Below are positions 6,847-15,830 of a stretch of 64,000 nt of DNA, in pieces. Origin of the DNA: Palsa-504 sp963822765. GTDB taxonomy: Bacteria > Actinomycetota > Actinomycetes > Streptosporangiales > Streptosporangiaceae. The stretch covers positions 186,001 through 250,000 of the forward strand of contig CAWGJL010000054.1 in assembly GCA_963822765.1 (NCBI GenBank), read 5' to 3'. The notes under the pieces were generated by a model, which was not told where the DNA came from, did not search any database, and saw nothing but the letters and a program-made list of their open reading frames with translations. Position numbers and translations under genes: made by a program. Each line of letters opens with the position of its first letter. Within the stretch, counting starts at the first letter, position 1.

Positions 6847-8873
6847 GCGTTGTCGATGAGCTGATCGGCCGGTCGAACCGGCTCGGCTCGGACCCGCGGA
6901 ACACGAACTACGCGGGGGGCAACACCTCGGCCAAGGGTACCGCGGCCGACCCGGTGACCGGCCAGGACGTCGAGCTGGTGTGGGTCAAGGGCTCGGGCGG
7001 CGACCTGGGCACGCTGCGGCCTGCGGGGCTGGCGGTGCTGCGACTTGACCGGCTGCGGTCGCTGGCCGGCGTCTACCCCGGGGTGGACCGGGAGGACGAG
7101 ATGGTCGCGGCGTTCGACTTCTGCCTGCACGGCCAGGGGGGGGCCGCGCCGTCGATCGACACCGCGATGCACGGGCTGGTCAACGCACCGCACGTGGACC
7201 ATCTGCACCCCGACTCCGGGATCGCGCTGGCCACCGCGGCCGACGGGGAGAAGCTGACCGCCGAGTGCTTCGGGGACCGGGTGGCCTGGGTGCCCTGGCG
7301 GCGGCCGGGGTTCCAGCTCGGGCTGGACATCGCGGCCATCGCCGCGGCCAACCCGCGCGCGATCGGGGTGGTGCTGGGCGGGCACGGCATCACCGCGTGG
7401 GGACCGACCAGCGACGAGTGCGAGGCCCGGTCGCTGGAGATCATCCGGACCGCCGCGGAGTTCATCGCGGCGCGTGGCCGTCCGGAGCCGTTCGGCCCGG
7501 TGATCGCGGGCTACGAGCCGCTGCCCGAGGCCGAGCGGCTGGCCCGCGCCGCGGAACTCGCCCCGTTCATCCGCGGCCTGGCCAGCACCGACCGGCGCCA
7601 GGTCGGCCACTACACCGACGCCGGGGTGGTGCTCGACTTCATCTCCAGGGCCGGGCACCCGCGGCTGGCCGCGCTGGGCACGTCGTGCCCGGATCACTTC
7701 CTGCGGACCAAGGTGCGCCCGATGGTGCTCGACCTGCCGCCGGATGCCCCGCTCGACCAGGTCACAGGCCGGCTCCGGGAGCTGCACGCGGCCTACCGCG
7801 CTGACTACGCCGCCTACTACCACCGCCACGCGCGGCCGGACTCGCCGCCGATGCGGGGCGCGGACCCGGCCATCGTGCTGGTACCCGGCATCGGCATGTT
7901 CAGCTACGGGGCGACCAAGCAGACGGCCCGGGTGGCCGGGGAGTTCTACGTCAACGCGATCAACGTGATGCGCGGCGCCGAGGCGATCTCGGCGTATGCG
8001 CCGATCGACGAGGCGGAGAAGTTCCGGATCGAGTACTGGGCGCTGGAGGAGGCCAAGCTCAAGCGCATGCCCCCGCCCAAGGCGCTGGCGACCAGGATCG
8101 CCCTGGTCACCGGGGCCGGGTCCGGGATCGGCCGGGCCATCGCCCGCCGGCTGGCCGCCGAGGGCGCCTGCGTGGTGGTGGCCGACCGCGACGGCGACCG
8201 CGCGGAGGCGGTCGCGGCCGAGCTCGGGAACGCCGACGTGGCGGTGGCGTTCACCGCCGACGTGACCGACGAGGAGCAGGTGGCGGCGGCGGTGGCCGCG
8301 GCCGGGCTGGCCTTCGGCGGGGTGGACCTGGTGGTGAACAACGCCGGGCTGTCGATCTCCAAGCCGCTGACCGAGACGACCGTGGCGGACTGGGACATCC
8401 AGCACGACGTGATGGCGCGCGGGTCGTTCCTGGTCTCCCGGGAGGCGGCCCGGGCCATGCGGGTCCAGCGCCTGGGCGGGGACATCGTCTACATCTGCAG
8501 CAAGAACAGCGTGGTCGCCGGGCCCGCCAACGTGGCCTACGGCGCGGCCAAGGCCGACCAGGCGCATCAGGTCCGGCTGCTGGCCGCCGAGCTGGGCGGG
8601 GACGGGATCCGGGTCAACGGCATCAACCCCGACGGCGTGGTCCGCGACTCAGGCATCTTCGCCGGCGGCTGGGGCGCCCGGCGGGCCGCGGTCTACGGCG
8701 TGGCCGAGGAGGACCTGGGCGCCTACTACGCCCAGCGCACGCTGCTGAAGCGAGAGGTACTGCCCGAGCACGTCGCCGCCGCGGTCGTCGCCCTGACCGC
8801 CGGGGACCTGTCCTTGACCACCGGGCTGCACGTCCCGGTCGACTCCGGGGTGGCCGCCGGGTTCCTCCGATGA
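6843..8873 (+). CDS. rhaD: Bifunctional rhamnulose-1-P aldolase / lactaldehyde dehydrogenase
   Basis: This is a 676-residue fusion (RhaE/YuxG type). The N-terminal ~400 residues are a class II aldolase domain (zinc-binding HxH in APHVDHLHPDSG near 115-125) that splits L-rhamnulose 1-phosphate into DHAP and L-lactaldehyde. The C-terminal ~260 residues are a short-chain dehydrogenase with GAGSGIGRA (Rossmann) and YGAAK (catalytic Tyr and Lys). The start ATG at 6843 is chosen over 6834 because GGGGAG lies just before it and it overlaps the rhaI stop as ATGA. The product L-lactaldehyde can be oxidised to L-lactate, which links this operon to the lut genes nearby. Confidence 0.93.
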   Translation: MSVVDELIGRSNRLGSDPRNTNYAGGNTSAKGTAADPVTGQDVELVWVKGSGGDLGTLRPAGLAVLRLDRLRSLAGVYPGVDREDEMVAAFDFCLHGQGGAAPSIDTAMHGLVNAPHVDHLHPDSGIALATAADGEKLTAECFGDRVAWVPWRRPGFQLGLDIAAIAAANPRAIGVVLGGHGITAWGPTSDECEARSLEIIRTAAEFIAARGRPEPFGPVIAGYEPLPEAERLARAAELAPFIRGLASTDRRQVGHYTDAGVVLDFISRAGHPRLAALGTSCPDHFLRTKVRPMVLDLPPDAPLDQVTGRLRELHAAYRADYAAYYHRHARPDSPPMRGADPAIVLVPGIGMFSYGATKQTARVAGEFYVNAINVMRGAEAISAYAPIDEAEKFRIEYWALEEAKLKRMPPPKALATRIALVTGAGSGIGRAIARRLAAEGACVVVADRDGDRAEAVAAELGNADVAVAFTADVTDEEQVAAAVAAAGLAFGGVDLVVNNAGLSISKPLTETTVADWDIQHDVMARGSFLVSREAARAMRVQRLGGDIVYICSKNSVVAGPANVAYGAAKADQAHQVRLLAAELGGDGIRVNGINPDGVVRDSGIFAGGWGARRAAVYGVAEEDLGAYYAQRTLLKREVLPEHVAAAVVALTAGDLSLTTGLHVPVDSGVAAGFLR

Positions 8874-10417
8874 ACCAGGTCCGGGTCGCGGCCATCGATC
8901 TGGGCGCGTCCAGCGGACGGATCGTTATCGGAGGCAGAACGGACCGGGGTTTCAGCCTCCGCGAGGTGCACCGTTTCCCCAACCAGCCGCGACTGACCGG
9001 CGGCGTGCTGCGGTGGGACGCGCGCGCCCTGTTCGCCGGAATCTGCGCGGGGCTGCGGGCCGCGGCCGCGGACGGCCCGCTCGACGCGGTGTCAGTCGAC
9101 GGGTGGGCGGTGGACTACGGGCTGCTGGACGGCGACGGCGCGCTGGTCGCCGACCCGGCCAGCTACCGGGACCCGCGCAGCGGGCCGCCGTTCACCGCGG
9201 TCACCGGGGGCGGCGTGAACGGCGTCGACGCCCGGCGGCTGTACCAGGCCACCGGGATCGCGCCGCAGCCGATCAACACGGTGTTCCAGCTGATGGCCGA
9301 GCGTGACCTGGACCGGGCCCGGCAGGTCGTCCTGGTCCCGGACCTGATGACCTACTGGCTGTCCGGGCAGCTGGGCACCGAGCTGACCAACGCCTCCACC
9401 ACGGGCCTGCTCGACACCCGGGCAATGAAATGGGCAGACCAGGTCGCTGCGGCGCTGGCCGTTCGGATAAAAATGTTTCCCCCGCTACGGGCGGCCGGTG
9501 AGGTCGCCGGGCCCGCCGTCCCCGACCTGGGTCTGGCGCGCCCGCCGCAGGTGATCGTCGGGCCGTCGCACGACACCGCCGCCGCGGTGGCCGGCGTGCC
9601 CGCCGCCGATGAGGGCTTCGCCTTCGTCTGCACCGGGACGTGGGCGCTGGTCGGGGTCGAGCTCCCGGCGCCGGTCATCACCGAAGCGGCCCGGGCGGCC
9701 GGTTTCAGCAACGAGGCCGGCGTCGACGGGACCACCCGGTTCCTGCGTAACGTGACCGGGTTCTGGCTGCTGCAGGAGTGCGTCCGGGAATGGGGGCGGG
9801 TCGACCTGGATTCGCTGACCCGCGCGGCCGGGCGGGTGGCCGGGCTGCGGGCCCTGGTTGATGTCCAGGACCCCGCGTTCCTGCCGCCAGGCGGGATGAC
9901 CGAGCGGATCATCCGGGCCTGCCAGCGGAGCACCGGGGTGGTCCTGTCGGACCAGGCCGAGATCCTGCGCTGCATCCTGGACAGCATGGCCGTGGCGATC
10001 AGGCACGCGGTCCGCGACGCGGTGCGGCTGACCGCGCGGCCGGTGCGGACCGTCCACGTGGTGGGAGGCGGCGTGGCCAACCCGCTGTTCTGCCAGCTGG
10101 TCGCGGACGCCTGCCAGCTGCCGGTGGTGGCCGGCCCGGTCGAGGCGGCGTGCTGGGGCAATACCTTGATCCAGGCCCGGACCCTCGGCGCGGCGGGCGG
10201 GTCGCTGCCCGAGATGCGGTCCCTGGTCCGCCAGGCCGTCCGGCTGGCTGGGTACCAGCCTTCCGGTCCTGATCAGGCGTGGGACCGGGCGGACGAGATC
10301 GTGCTGGGCGGCCGGGTATTACGGGCGGCGACCCAGCGGAAGGTGTTCACCAAGGTGACGACTGAACGGAAAGGCGTTGCCACGGCGACGGCCCGGAACG
10401 TTCACTTCTTGGTGTGA
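8870..10417 (+). CDS. rhaB: Rhamnulokinase
   Basis: This is an FGGY-family sugar kinase that phosphorylates L-rhamnulose at O1. It is 515 residues, slightly longer than the ~480-490 usual, the extra being a basic C-terminal tail. The N-terminal phosphate-binding segment AAIDLGASSGR (residues 5-15), SVDGWAVDYGLLD around 75-87 and the C-terminal HVVGGGVANPLF ATP-binding region are intact. The ATG overlaps the preceding stop (ATGA). Its own stop overlaps the GTG of a broken amidohydrolase (GTGA), so that gene was once the operon's last. Confidence 0.93.
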   Translation: MNQVRVAAIDLGASSGRIVIGGRTDRGFSLREVHRFPNQPRLTGGVLRWDARALFAGICAGLRAAAADGPLDAVSVDGWAVDYGLLDGDGALVADPASYRDPRSGPPFTAVTGGGVNGVDARRLYQATGIAPQPINTVFQLMAERDLDRARQVVLVPDLMTYWLSGQLGTELTNASTTGLLDTRAMKWADQVAAALAVRIKMFPPLRAAGEVAGPAVPDLGLARPPQVIVGPSHDTAAAVAGVPAADEGFAFVCTGTWALVGVELPAPVITEAARAAGFSNEAGVDGTTRFLRNVTGFWLLQECVREWGRVDLDSLTRAAGRVAGLRALVDVQDPAFLPPGGMTERIIRACQRSTGVVLSDQAEILRCILDSMAVAIRHAVRDAVRLTARPVRTVHVVGGGVANPLFCQLVADACQLPVVAGPVEAACWGNTLIQARTLGAAGGSLPEMRSLVRQAVRLAGYQPSGPDQAWDRADEIVLGGRVLRAATQRKVFTKVTTERKGVATATARNVHFLV

Positions 10418-10757
10418 ACCGCATCGTGTTCGTCAACGGGCAGTCTTCGACGGGACCGGCGCCCCGGCCGACCTCGTTGTGCGCGGCGACCGCATCGAGA
10501 GCGTGCGGGTGGGCGGCGGCGCCCAGGCTGAGCCGGGCGACCGGGTGGTGGGCTGCGCCCGGCGGCGACTACGGCTTCCCGAACAACCCGATCGGGCGCA
10601 ACGGCCGGGACCTGGAACTGTTCGTCCGGCTGTTCGGCTACTCCCCGGCGCAGGCTCTGCGGGCCACCACCCAGTACGGCGGGCGGGTGATGGACCTGCC
10701 AGTCGGGCTGCTGACGCCCGGTTACCTGGCCGACGTACTGGTCGTGCACGGCGGCGG
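10414..10757 (+). pseudogene. Amidohydrolase relic (both ends kept, middle deleted)
   Basis: The frame begins GTG AAC CGC (MNRIVFVNGQ). Homology continues in a different frame as VFDGTGAPADLVVRGDRIESV, which is restored by one extra G near 10443. It then jumps straight to a C-terminal amidohydrolase sequence, GRNGRDLELFVRLFGYSPAQ and TPGYLADVLVVHG (to about 10757). The metal-binding core, some 300 residues, is absent. The GTGA overlap with rhaB implies former co-translation. The following ~115 nt contain a further open stretch (SDFWKGAGDVAAIIARSAEF) in the frame of the next gene, origin unknown. Confidence 0.8.
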
Positions 10758-10874
10758 GTGGTGCCGGGCCCGTCGGACTTCTGGAAGGGCGCGGGCGACG
10801 TGGCCGCGATCATCGCGCGCTCGGCGGAGTTCCTGCGCGGGCCGAGCGCGAATGGGTTGTGGTATCCAGGTTCA

Positions 10875-11336
10875 ATGCGACTGGCGATGGTGACGGCTGA
10901 CAATGTGGGCGAGGCGTGCCGCCTGGTCGTGCGGCCGGACCAGGAACGGTTCGTGGCGCCGGTGGCCTGGTCGCTGGCCGAGGCTTACGCCCAGCCCGAG
11001 ATGGCCTGGCCTCGGCTGGTGTACGACGGAGACCGGCTGGTCGCGTTCATCATGGGAGCCTTCGATCCGGATAACAGCATGTGGTTCTTCCGCTGCGGGA
11101 TCTGGCGCCTCAACGTGAGGGCGGGCGAGCAGGGCAAGGGTTATGGCCGGTTCGCGGTCGAAGCGGTGCTGGCCGAGGCCAGGCGGCGCGGGCAGGACCG
11201 CGCGAGCGTGCTGTGGGTTCCCGGTCCGGGCAGCCCGGAGGCGTTCTATCTGCGCCTGGGGTTCCAGCCCACGGGCGAGACCTTCGGCGGCGAGGTCGTG
11301 GCTCAGATCAGCGTGGGCTGGCACCGAGCCCGATAG
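10875..11336 (+). CDS. GNAT family N-acetyltransferase
   Basis: The product is 153 residues with an acetyl-CoA binding segment GEQGKGYGRFAVEAVL (motif A, R/Q-x-x-G-x-G/A) around 89-104 and the C-terminal FYLRLGFQPTGE typical of spermidine/spermine-type GNATs. The substrate is not evident; relatives acetylate polyamines or amino compounds. The ATG at 10875 is chosen because homology begins there, although the frame is open upstream through relic sequence. Its 3' end overlaps the convergent IclR gene by 29 bp. Confidence 0.85.
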   Translation: MRLAMVTADNVGEACRLVVRPDQERFVAPVAWSLAEAYAQPEMAWPRLVYDGDRLVAFIMGAFDPDNSMWFFRCGIWRLNVRAGEQGKGYGRFAVEAVLAEARRRGQDRASVLWVPGPGSPEAFYLRLGFQPTGETFGGEVVAQISVGWHRAR

Positions 11337-12120
11337 CCTGACGGGCGCCGAGCTCGCGGGAGATGCCCTGAGCGGCGGTGCGCACGGCGAGCCCGATGCG
11401 GCGCGGCCACGCGACCCGCTCGGGCAGCAGGACGCCGAGGGCGGCGGTGACCGAGTCGTCGGGTCCGAAGATCGGCGCGGCCACGGCCACGATGACCTCC
11501 TGCTCCCCGCGCCGGTAGATGGCGAGCCGCTCCCGGCGTACGTCGGCCAGGGCCCGGCGCATGACCTCGGGCGGGATCAGCAGGTGATCGGGCTCGCCGT
11601 AGATGGGCCGGGTCAGGAACTCCTCCTGCAGCCCGGCGGGCGCGAAGGCGAGCAGGACCAGGCCGACCGCGGTGGAGTGCAGCGGCAGCCGGCCCCCGAT
11701 GCGGTACTGCACCGGCGCCGCCTGGTGCGCCGAGAGCCGCTCGACCAGCGTCGCCTCGGTGCCCTCGCGGACGGCCAGCTGGACGTGCTGGCGGGTGACC
11801 TCGGCCAGGTCGCTCATGAACGGCATGGCCGCCTGGCGCAGCCCGTGCCCGCGGGGTGCGAGCGAGGCGACCTCCAGCAGCCGCAGCCCGACGCAGTACC
11901 GCCCGTCCCGGTCACGCTCCAGGGCCCCCCAGCGGACCAGATGCCCGGCCAGCCGGAGCGCCGAGCTGACCGGGATGCCGCTGCGGCGGCTCAGCTCGGC
12001 CAGGGTGAGGCGGCGCTGGCCGGCGTCGAACGCCGACAGCAGCGAGAACGCGCGGTCGACCACCGGCTCGCCCTGCGGCGGGCGCTTGCCCCGGGCGCGC
12101 GGAGCGCGGTCATCTTCCAT
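11308..12120 (-). CDS. IclR family regulator of the lut operon
   Basis: This is a 270-residue regulator with an N-terminal winged helix (about 20-75: VVDRAFSLLSAF, LTLAELSRRSGIPVSSALRLAGHL) and a C-terminal IclR effector domain (about 85-250). It is divergent from lutA with only 33 bp between the start codons, so the two promoters must share operator DNA. By position it is probably the repressor or activator of lutABC, sensing lactate or a related carboxylate; the ligand is inference. The start is the ATG at 12118-12120; the longer upstream open frame runs into lutA antisense and is not used. Confidence 0.88.
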   Translation of the reverse strand: MEDDRAPRARGKRPPQGEPVVDRAFSLLSAFDAGQRRLTLAELSRRSGIPVSSALRLAGHLVRWGALERDRDGRYCVGLRLLEVASLAPRGHGLRQAAMPFMSDLAEVTRQHVQLAVREGTEATLVERLSAHQAAPVQYRIGGRLPLHSTAVGLVLLAFAPAGLQEEFLTRPIYGEPDHLLIPPEVMRRALADVRRERLAIYRRGEQEVIVAVAAPIFGPDDSVTAALGVLLPERVAWPRRIGLAVRTAAQGISRELGARQAIGLGASPR

Positions 12121-12153
12121 TGGCTGGAATGCTAACTGTTCTAATATGGGGCG
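12121..12153 (+). promoter_or_regulatory. Shared lutA/iclR promoter-operator
   Basis: The 33-bp gap contains TAATAT (12142-12147), a good -10, ending 6 nt before the lutA GTG, so the lutA mRNA would begin at or very near its start codon (leaderless). TGGAA (12125-12129) and TTCTA (12139-12143) form an imperfect inverted repeat that could be an IclR site overlapping the -10. Confidence 0.5.
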
Positions 12154-12888
12154 GTGAAGGCCGCGCTGTTCGTCACCTGCCTCGTGGACGGCGTCGTGCC
12201 CCAGGTCGCGAAGGCCACGGTCCAGGTGCTGGAACGGATGGGCGTAACCGTGGAGGTGCCCTGGGCGCAGACCTGCTGCGGGCAGATGCACGTCAACACG
12301 GGCTACCCGCGGGAGGCGATCCCGCTGGTCCGCAACCACGTCGCGGCGTTCGAGGGGTACGACGCGATCGTGGTGCCGAGCGGCTCGTGCACGGCCGCGA
12401 TCCGGCACCAGCACGCTGACGTGGCGCGGCTGGCGGGTGATCTTGCGTTGGCCGGGGCGGCGGAGGCGATCGCGGCCCGGACCTGGGAGCTGTCGGAGTT
12501 CCTGGTCGACGTGCTGGGCGTGACCGACGTCGGAGCGTACTTCCCGCACCGGGTGACCTACCACCCGACCTGCCATTCGCTGCGGCTGCTGCGGGTTGGT
12601 GAGCGGCCGCTGCGGCTGCTGCGCGCGGTCGAGGGCATCGACCTGGTCGAGCTGCCGGACGCCGAGCAATGCTGCGGGTTCGGCGGCACGTTCGCGCTGA
12701 AGAACCCGGCGGTGTCCTCGGCCATGCTGGCCGACAAGATCGCCGCGATGCGGCGCACCGGCGCGGAGTACGCCGCCGCGGGCGACGCGTCCTGCCTGCT
12801 GCATATCGGCGGCGGCCTGACCCGGCTGAGTACCGGCATCGGCACCCGGCACCTGGCCGAGATCCTCGCTGTCACTCGGAGGGATTGA
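12154..12888 (+). CDS. lutA: L-lactate oxidation complex subunit LutA
   Basis: This is a (Fe-S)-binding protein of the LutABC complex, which oxidises L-lactate to pyruvate at the membrane. It has 244 residues and two CCG domains: QTCCGQMHVNTG near 42-53 and EQCCGFGGTF near 171-180, the cysteine-rich cluster-ligand motifs of heterodisulfide-reductase-like proteins. The GTG start sits 6 nt after a -10 box, suggesting a leaderless message. The stop shares one base with the lutB ATG (TGATG). Confidence 0.92.
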   Translation: MKAALFVTCLVDGVVPQVAKATVQVLERMGVTVEVPWAQTCCGQMHVNTGYPREAIPLVRNHVAAFEGYDAIVVPSGSCTAAIRHQHADVARLAGDLALAGAAEAIAARTWELSEFLVDVLGVTDVGAYFPHRVTYHPTCHSLRLLRVGERPLRLLRAVEGIDLVELPDAEQCCGFGGTFALKNPAVSSAMLADKIAAMRRTGAEYAAAGDASCLLHIGGGLTRLSTGIGTRHLAEILAVTRRD

Positions 12889-14333
12889 TGACGTTCCTCG
12901 GAATGCCGACCGCGCCGCCGGGAGTGGGCCAGCTCCGCCAGGAGGCGCCGTTCCCGGTCGCTGCGGCCCGCGCGCTGGAGGACGCCCAGCTGCGGCGCAA
13001 CCTCGGCCACGCCACCTCGACGATCCGGGCCAAGCGCGCGGCCGCGGTGGCCGAGGTGGCGGACTGGCAGGAACTGCGCGCGGCCGGCGCGGCGATCAAG
13101 GACGACGTTCTCGCGCATCTGGACCGCTACCTGCTCCAGCTCGAGGAGCAGGTCACCGCGCGCGGCGGCACGGTGCACTGGGCCGCGGACGCGAACGAGG
13201 CAAACCGGATCATCACCGGACTGATCCGCGCGACCGGGTCCACCAGCGTGGTGAAGGTCAAGTCAATGGCCACCCAGGAAATCGGGATGAACGAGGCGCT
13301 CGCGGCCGCGGGCATCGAGGCGACCGAGACCGATCTCGCCGAGCTGATCGTCCAGCTCGGCCACGACCGGCCCAGCCACATCCTGGTCCCCGCCATCCAC
13401 CGCAACCGCAACCAGATCCGCGACATCTTCCTGCGCGAGATGCCGGACGCTCCGGCCCAGCTCTCCGACGAGCCGACCGAGCTGACCGCGGCGGCCCGCG
13501 CCCACCTGCGCCGCAAGTTCCTGGCCGCGCGGGTCGCCATCTCCGGCGCGAACTTCGCGATCGCCGAGACCGGCACGCTGGCCGTGGTCGAATCCGAGGG
13601 CAACGGCCGGATGTGCCTGACCCTGCCGCGGACCCTGATCACCGTGATGGGCATCGAGAAGATCCTCCCGGCCTGGCGTGACCTGGAGGTGTTCCTCCAG
13701 CTGCTGCCGCGCTCGTCCACCGCGGAACGGATGAACCCGTACACCTCGATGTGGGCCGGAGCGGTCGAAGGCCAGGAGTTCCACCTGGTCCTGCTGGACA
13801 ACGGCCGGACCGCGACCCTGGCCGACCCGCGCGGCCGGGCCGCGCTGCGCTGCATCAGGTGCTCGGCCTGCCTGAACGTGTGCCCGGTCTACGAGCGCAC
13901 CGGCGGGCACGCCTACGGCTCGGTCTACCCCGGGCCGATCGGAGCCGTGCTGTCGCCTCAGCTCACCGGCGTGGCCGACAACCCGGATCTGCCGTTCGCG
14001 TCGTCCCTGTGCGGCGCGTGCTTCGACGCCTGCCCGGTCGCGATCGACATCCCCGCCATGCTCGTCCACCTCCGCTCCCGGGTGGTCGACGACAAGCTCG
14101 CCCACCACCGAGGCCCGACGCCCGAAGCTGCTGCCATGCGCACGCTGGCCTGGACGATGAGCGACTCGCGTCGCTGGTCCTGGGCGCTGCGCGCCGGGCA
14201 CGCCGGGCGGCTGCTGGGGCGGCGCTACGACCGGATCCGGCGCCTGCCCGGCCCGCTGGCCGCCTGGACCTCCTCCCGCGACCTGCCCCGGCCGCCGCGG
14301 CAGACGTTCCGCGACTGGTGGCGATCCCGGTGA
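12888..14333 (+). CDS. lutB: L-lactate oxidation iron-sulfur subunit LutB
   Basis: The product is 481 residues with three parts: an N-terminal LUD domain, two [4Fe-4S] ferredoxin motifs (CIRCSACLNVCP near 322 and CGACFDACP near 375) and a C-terminal DUF3390 tail. It is the electron-transfer subunit of the lactate dehydrogenase complex. The longer upstream open frame is a shadow of lutA; the ATG at 12888 gives the family N-terminus and follows GGAGGGA. It is translationally coupled with lutA and with lutC (GTGA). Confidence 0.93.
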   Translation: MTFLGMPTAPPGVGQLRQEAPFPVAAARALEDAQLRRNLGHATSTIRAKRAAAVAEVADWQELRAAGAAIKDDVLAHLDRYLLQLEEQVTARGGTVHWAADANEANRIITGLIRATGSTSVVKVKSMATQEIGMNEALAAAGIEATETDLAELIVQLGHDRPSHILVPAIHRNRNQIRDIFLREMPDAPAQLSDEPTELTAAARAHLRRKFLAARVAISGANFAIAETGTLAVVESEGNGRMCLTLPRTLITVMGIEKILPAWRDLEVFLQLLPRSSTAERMNPYTSMWAGAVEGQEFHLVLLDNGRTATLADPRGRAALRCIRCSACLNVCPVYERTGGHAYGSVYPGPIGAVLSPQLTGVADNPDLPFASSLCGACFDACPVAIDIPAMLVHLRSRVVDDKLAHHRGPTPEAAAMRTLAWTMSDSRRWSWALRAGHAGRLLGRRYDRIRRLPGPLAAWTSSRDLPRPPRQTFRDWWRSR

Positions 14334-15142
14334 GCAGCCGGGAGGAGATGCTGGCCCGGATCCGCGCCGCCACCGCGGACCTCAAGGGGCTTCCGGAGGT
14401 GCCGCGGCGGTACCGGCCGGCTGGCCGAGGCCCGGGTTCGGCGGACGAGGCACTGGTCGGCTTGTTCGAGGAACGGGCCGGCGACTACCGGGCTACCGTG
14501 CGCCGGTGCGCGGCGGCGGAGGTGGCCCAGGTCATCGCGGACGCGGCCGCCGGCCGCGGAGCGAAGCGGATCGGGGTACCCAGCGGGTTCCCGGCCGAAT
14601 GGTCCGCCCTGCTCGCTGATGCGGTCGGCCCGCCGCTGGACGTCGCGGCGCTGGACGGCCTGGACGGGGTGGTGACGACGGTCGCGGTCGCGATCGCCGA
14701 GACCGGCACCATCGTGCTCGACACCGGGCCCGGGCAAGGCAGCCGGGCGTTCAGCCTGGTGCCGGATTATCACCTGGCCGTGGTGCGCACGGGGCAGATC
14801 GTGGCCGCCGTGCCCGACGCGGTCGCGGCGCTGGACCCGGCGCGGCCGCTGACCTGGATCAGCGGGCCCAGCGCGACCAGCGACATCGAGCTCAGCCGGG
14901 TCGAGGGCGTGCACGGCCCCCGAACTCTGGACATCGTGGTCGTGGCGGAGTTACGGGCCACCGGCTGGCCGGTTTGTCATCCTCTCCGGTCGCGTCCCGG
15001 CCCGCTGGCGGCTCAGCCGCCTCACCATGCGCTCGCGTCTCATTTCCATGGAACATCCGGCTTTCGTGGACGATCCGGGCAACTGGGGTTGCCAAAAGTT
15101 TCCACGAAAGCCCGATCGTCCACGCAAATGGTGCGCTGGTGA
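14330..15142 (+). CDS. lutC: L-lactate utilization protein LutC (extended C-terminus)
   Basis: This is a LUD-domain protein that completes the LutABC complex. The core (about residues 1-205) ends at the usual VEGVHGPRTLDIVVVA. Here, however, the frame runs on for about 65 residues of atypical sequence (RATGWPVCHPLRSRPGPL...) to a stop at 15140. That tail is encoded by DNA full of inverted repeats, so the native stop has probably been lost, or an inserted element has replaced it. The GTG start overlaps the lutB stop. Confidence 0.88.
   Translation: MSSREEMLARIRAATADLKGLPEVPRRYRPAGRGPGSADEALVGLFEERAGDYRATVRRCAAAEVAQVIADAAAGRGAKRIGVPSGFPAEWSALLADAVGPPLDVAALDGLDGVVTTVAVAIAETGTIVLDTGPGQGSRAFSLVPDYHLAVVRTGQIVAAVPDAVAALDPARPLTWISGPSATSDIELSRVEGVHGPRTLDIVVVAELRATGWPVCHPLRSRPGPLAAQPPHHALASHFHGTSGFRGRSGQLGLPKVSTKARSSTQMVRW
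15043..15123. repeat. Nested, mutually exclusive inverted repeats
   Basis: GGCTTTCGTGGA (15059-15070) pairs perfectly with TCCACGAAAGCC (15101-15112), enclosing a second perfect hairpin GGCAAC-TGGG-GTTGCC (15079-15094). The overlapping segment GTGGACGATC (15066-15075) can instead pair with GATCGTCCAC (15114-15123). The two long stems share bases 15066-15070, so only one can form. A palindrome TTCCATGGAA lies just before (15044-15053). It could act as a terminator or insertion remnant at the end of the lut operon; no T-tract follows. Confidence 0.7.
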
Positions 15143-15189
15143 ACTGCGGGGCTAGTGGTACCCGCTATGCAGGTAAAGGAACCGCTCGT

Positions 15190-15795
15190 CTAGGGGGCTA
15201 CGGGCTGGCCGGCTAGCCAGGCGGCGCCGCGTTCGTAGAGCCGGTCGACCTCGGGGCCGGTCAGGCCCGGCATATCGGGCTTGACCGGGTAGCCGGCCTG
15301 GGACTGCAGGTAGGCCAGGTACCGGTAGCCCTCGGGGAAGCGGGCCAGCACACCGGGATCCAGGGTGAGCGACGCGGCCGGGTCGACCGGGTCCAGGCGG
15401 TCCTTCTCGTAGATCGGCTGGCGCAGGACGATCGCCCAGCGGGCGTCCCGCTGCTCGAAGAAGTCGTAGAACCGGCCGGTGCAGGCCACGTCGCACAGCA
15501 CGCCGTCGACCGGGCCGCGCTGCATGATCGTCATCCTGGTCTGCGCGATGGCCCGCGTTCCGGCCAGGGTGATCCGGACGCCGCCGGTGAAGTGCAGGAT
15601 GTTGACGCCGCGGGCGGCGCCCTCCTGGCTGACCCGGATGAAGTCTTCCTTCGGGCCCTGGAACCAGGTCGCCATCATGTAGCCGTCGTCGTGCCAGCAG
15701 GCCCGGAACCCGTCCCAGTCCCGGGAGTCCCTGGCGTTCGCCCAGGTCTCGACGACGTCCCTGATGGCCAGGCGGTCAGCAAGAGTAGCGTCCAC
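15190..15795 (-). CDS. NTF2/SnoaL-like domain protein
   Basis: The product is 201 residues with an NTF2-like alpha+beta cone fold in the first ~130 residues (LAIRDVVETWANARDSRDWDGF, ...CTGRFYDFFEQRDARWAIVLRQPIYEKDRL), as in SnoaL-like dehydratases and isomerases. No catalytic role can be read from sequence. The start at 15795 (GTG) is preferred because TAGCGT (15808-15803), a good -10, lies exactly 7 nt upstream, giving a leaderless message; 15804 is an alternative GTG. It is convergent with lutC. Confidence 0.78.
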   Translation of the reverse strand: MDATLADRLAIRDVVETWANARDSRDWDGFRACWHDDGYMMATWFQGPKEDFIRVSQEGAARGVNILHFTGGVRITLAGTRAIAQTRMTIMQRGPVDGVLCDVACTGRFYDFFEQRDARWAIVLRQPIYEKDRLDPVDPAASLTLDPGVLARFPEGYRYLAYLQSQAGYPVKPDMPGLTGPEVDRLYERGAAWLAGQPVAP

Positions 15796-15830
15796 TCTGG
15801 GCACGCTAGTGCATGACGGACGGGAGGAGC

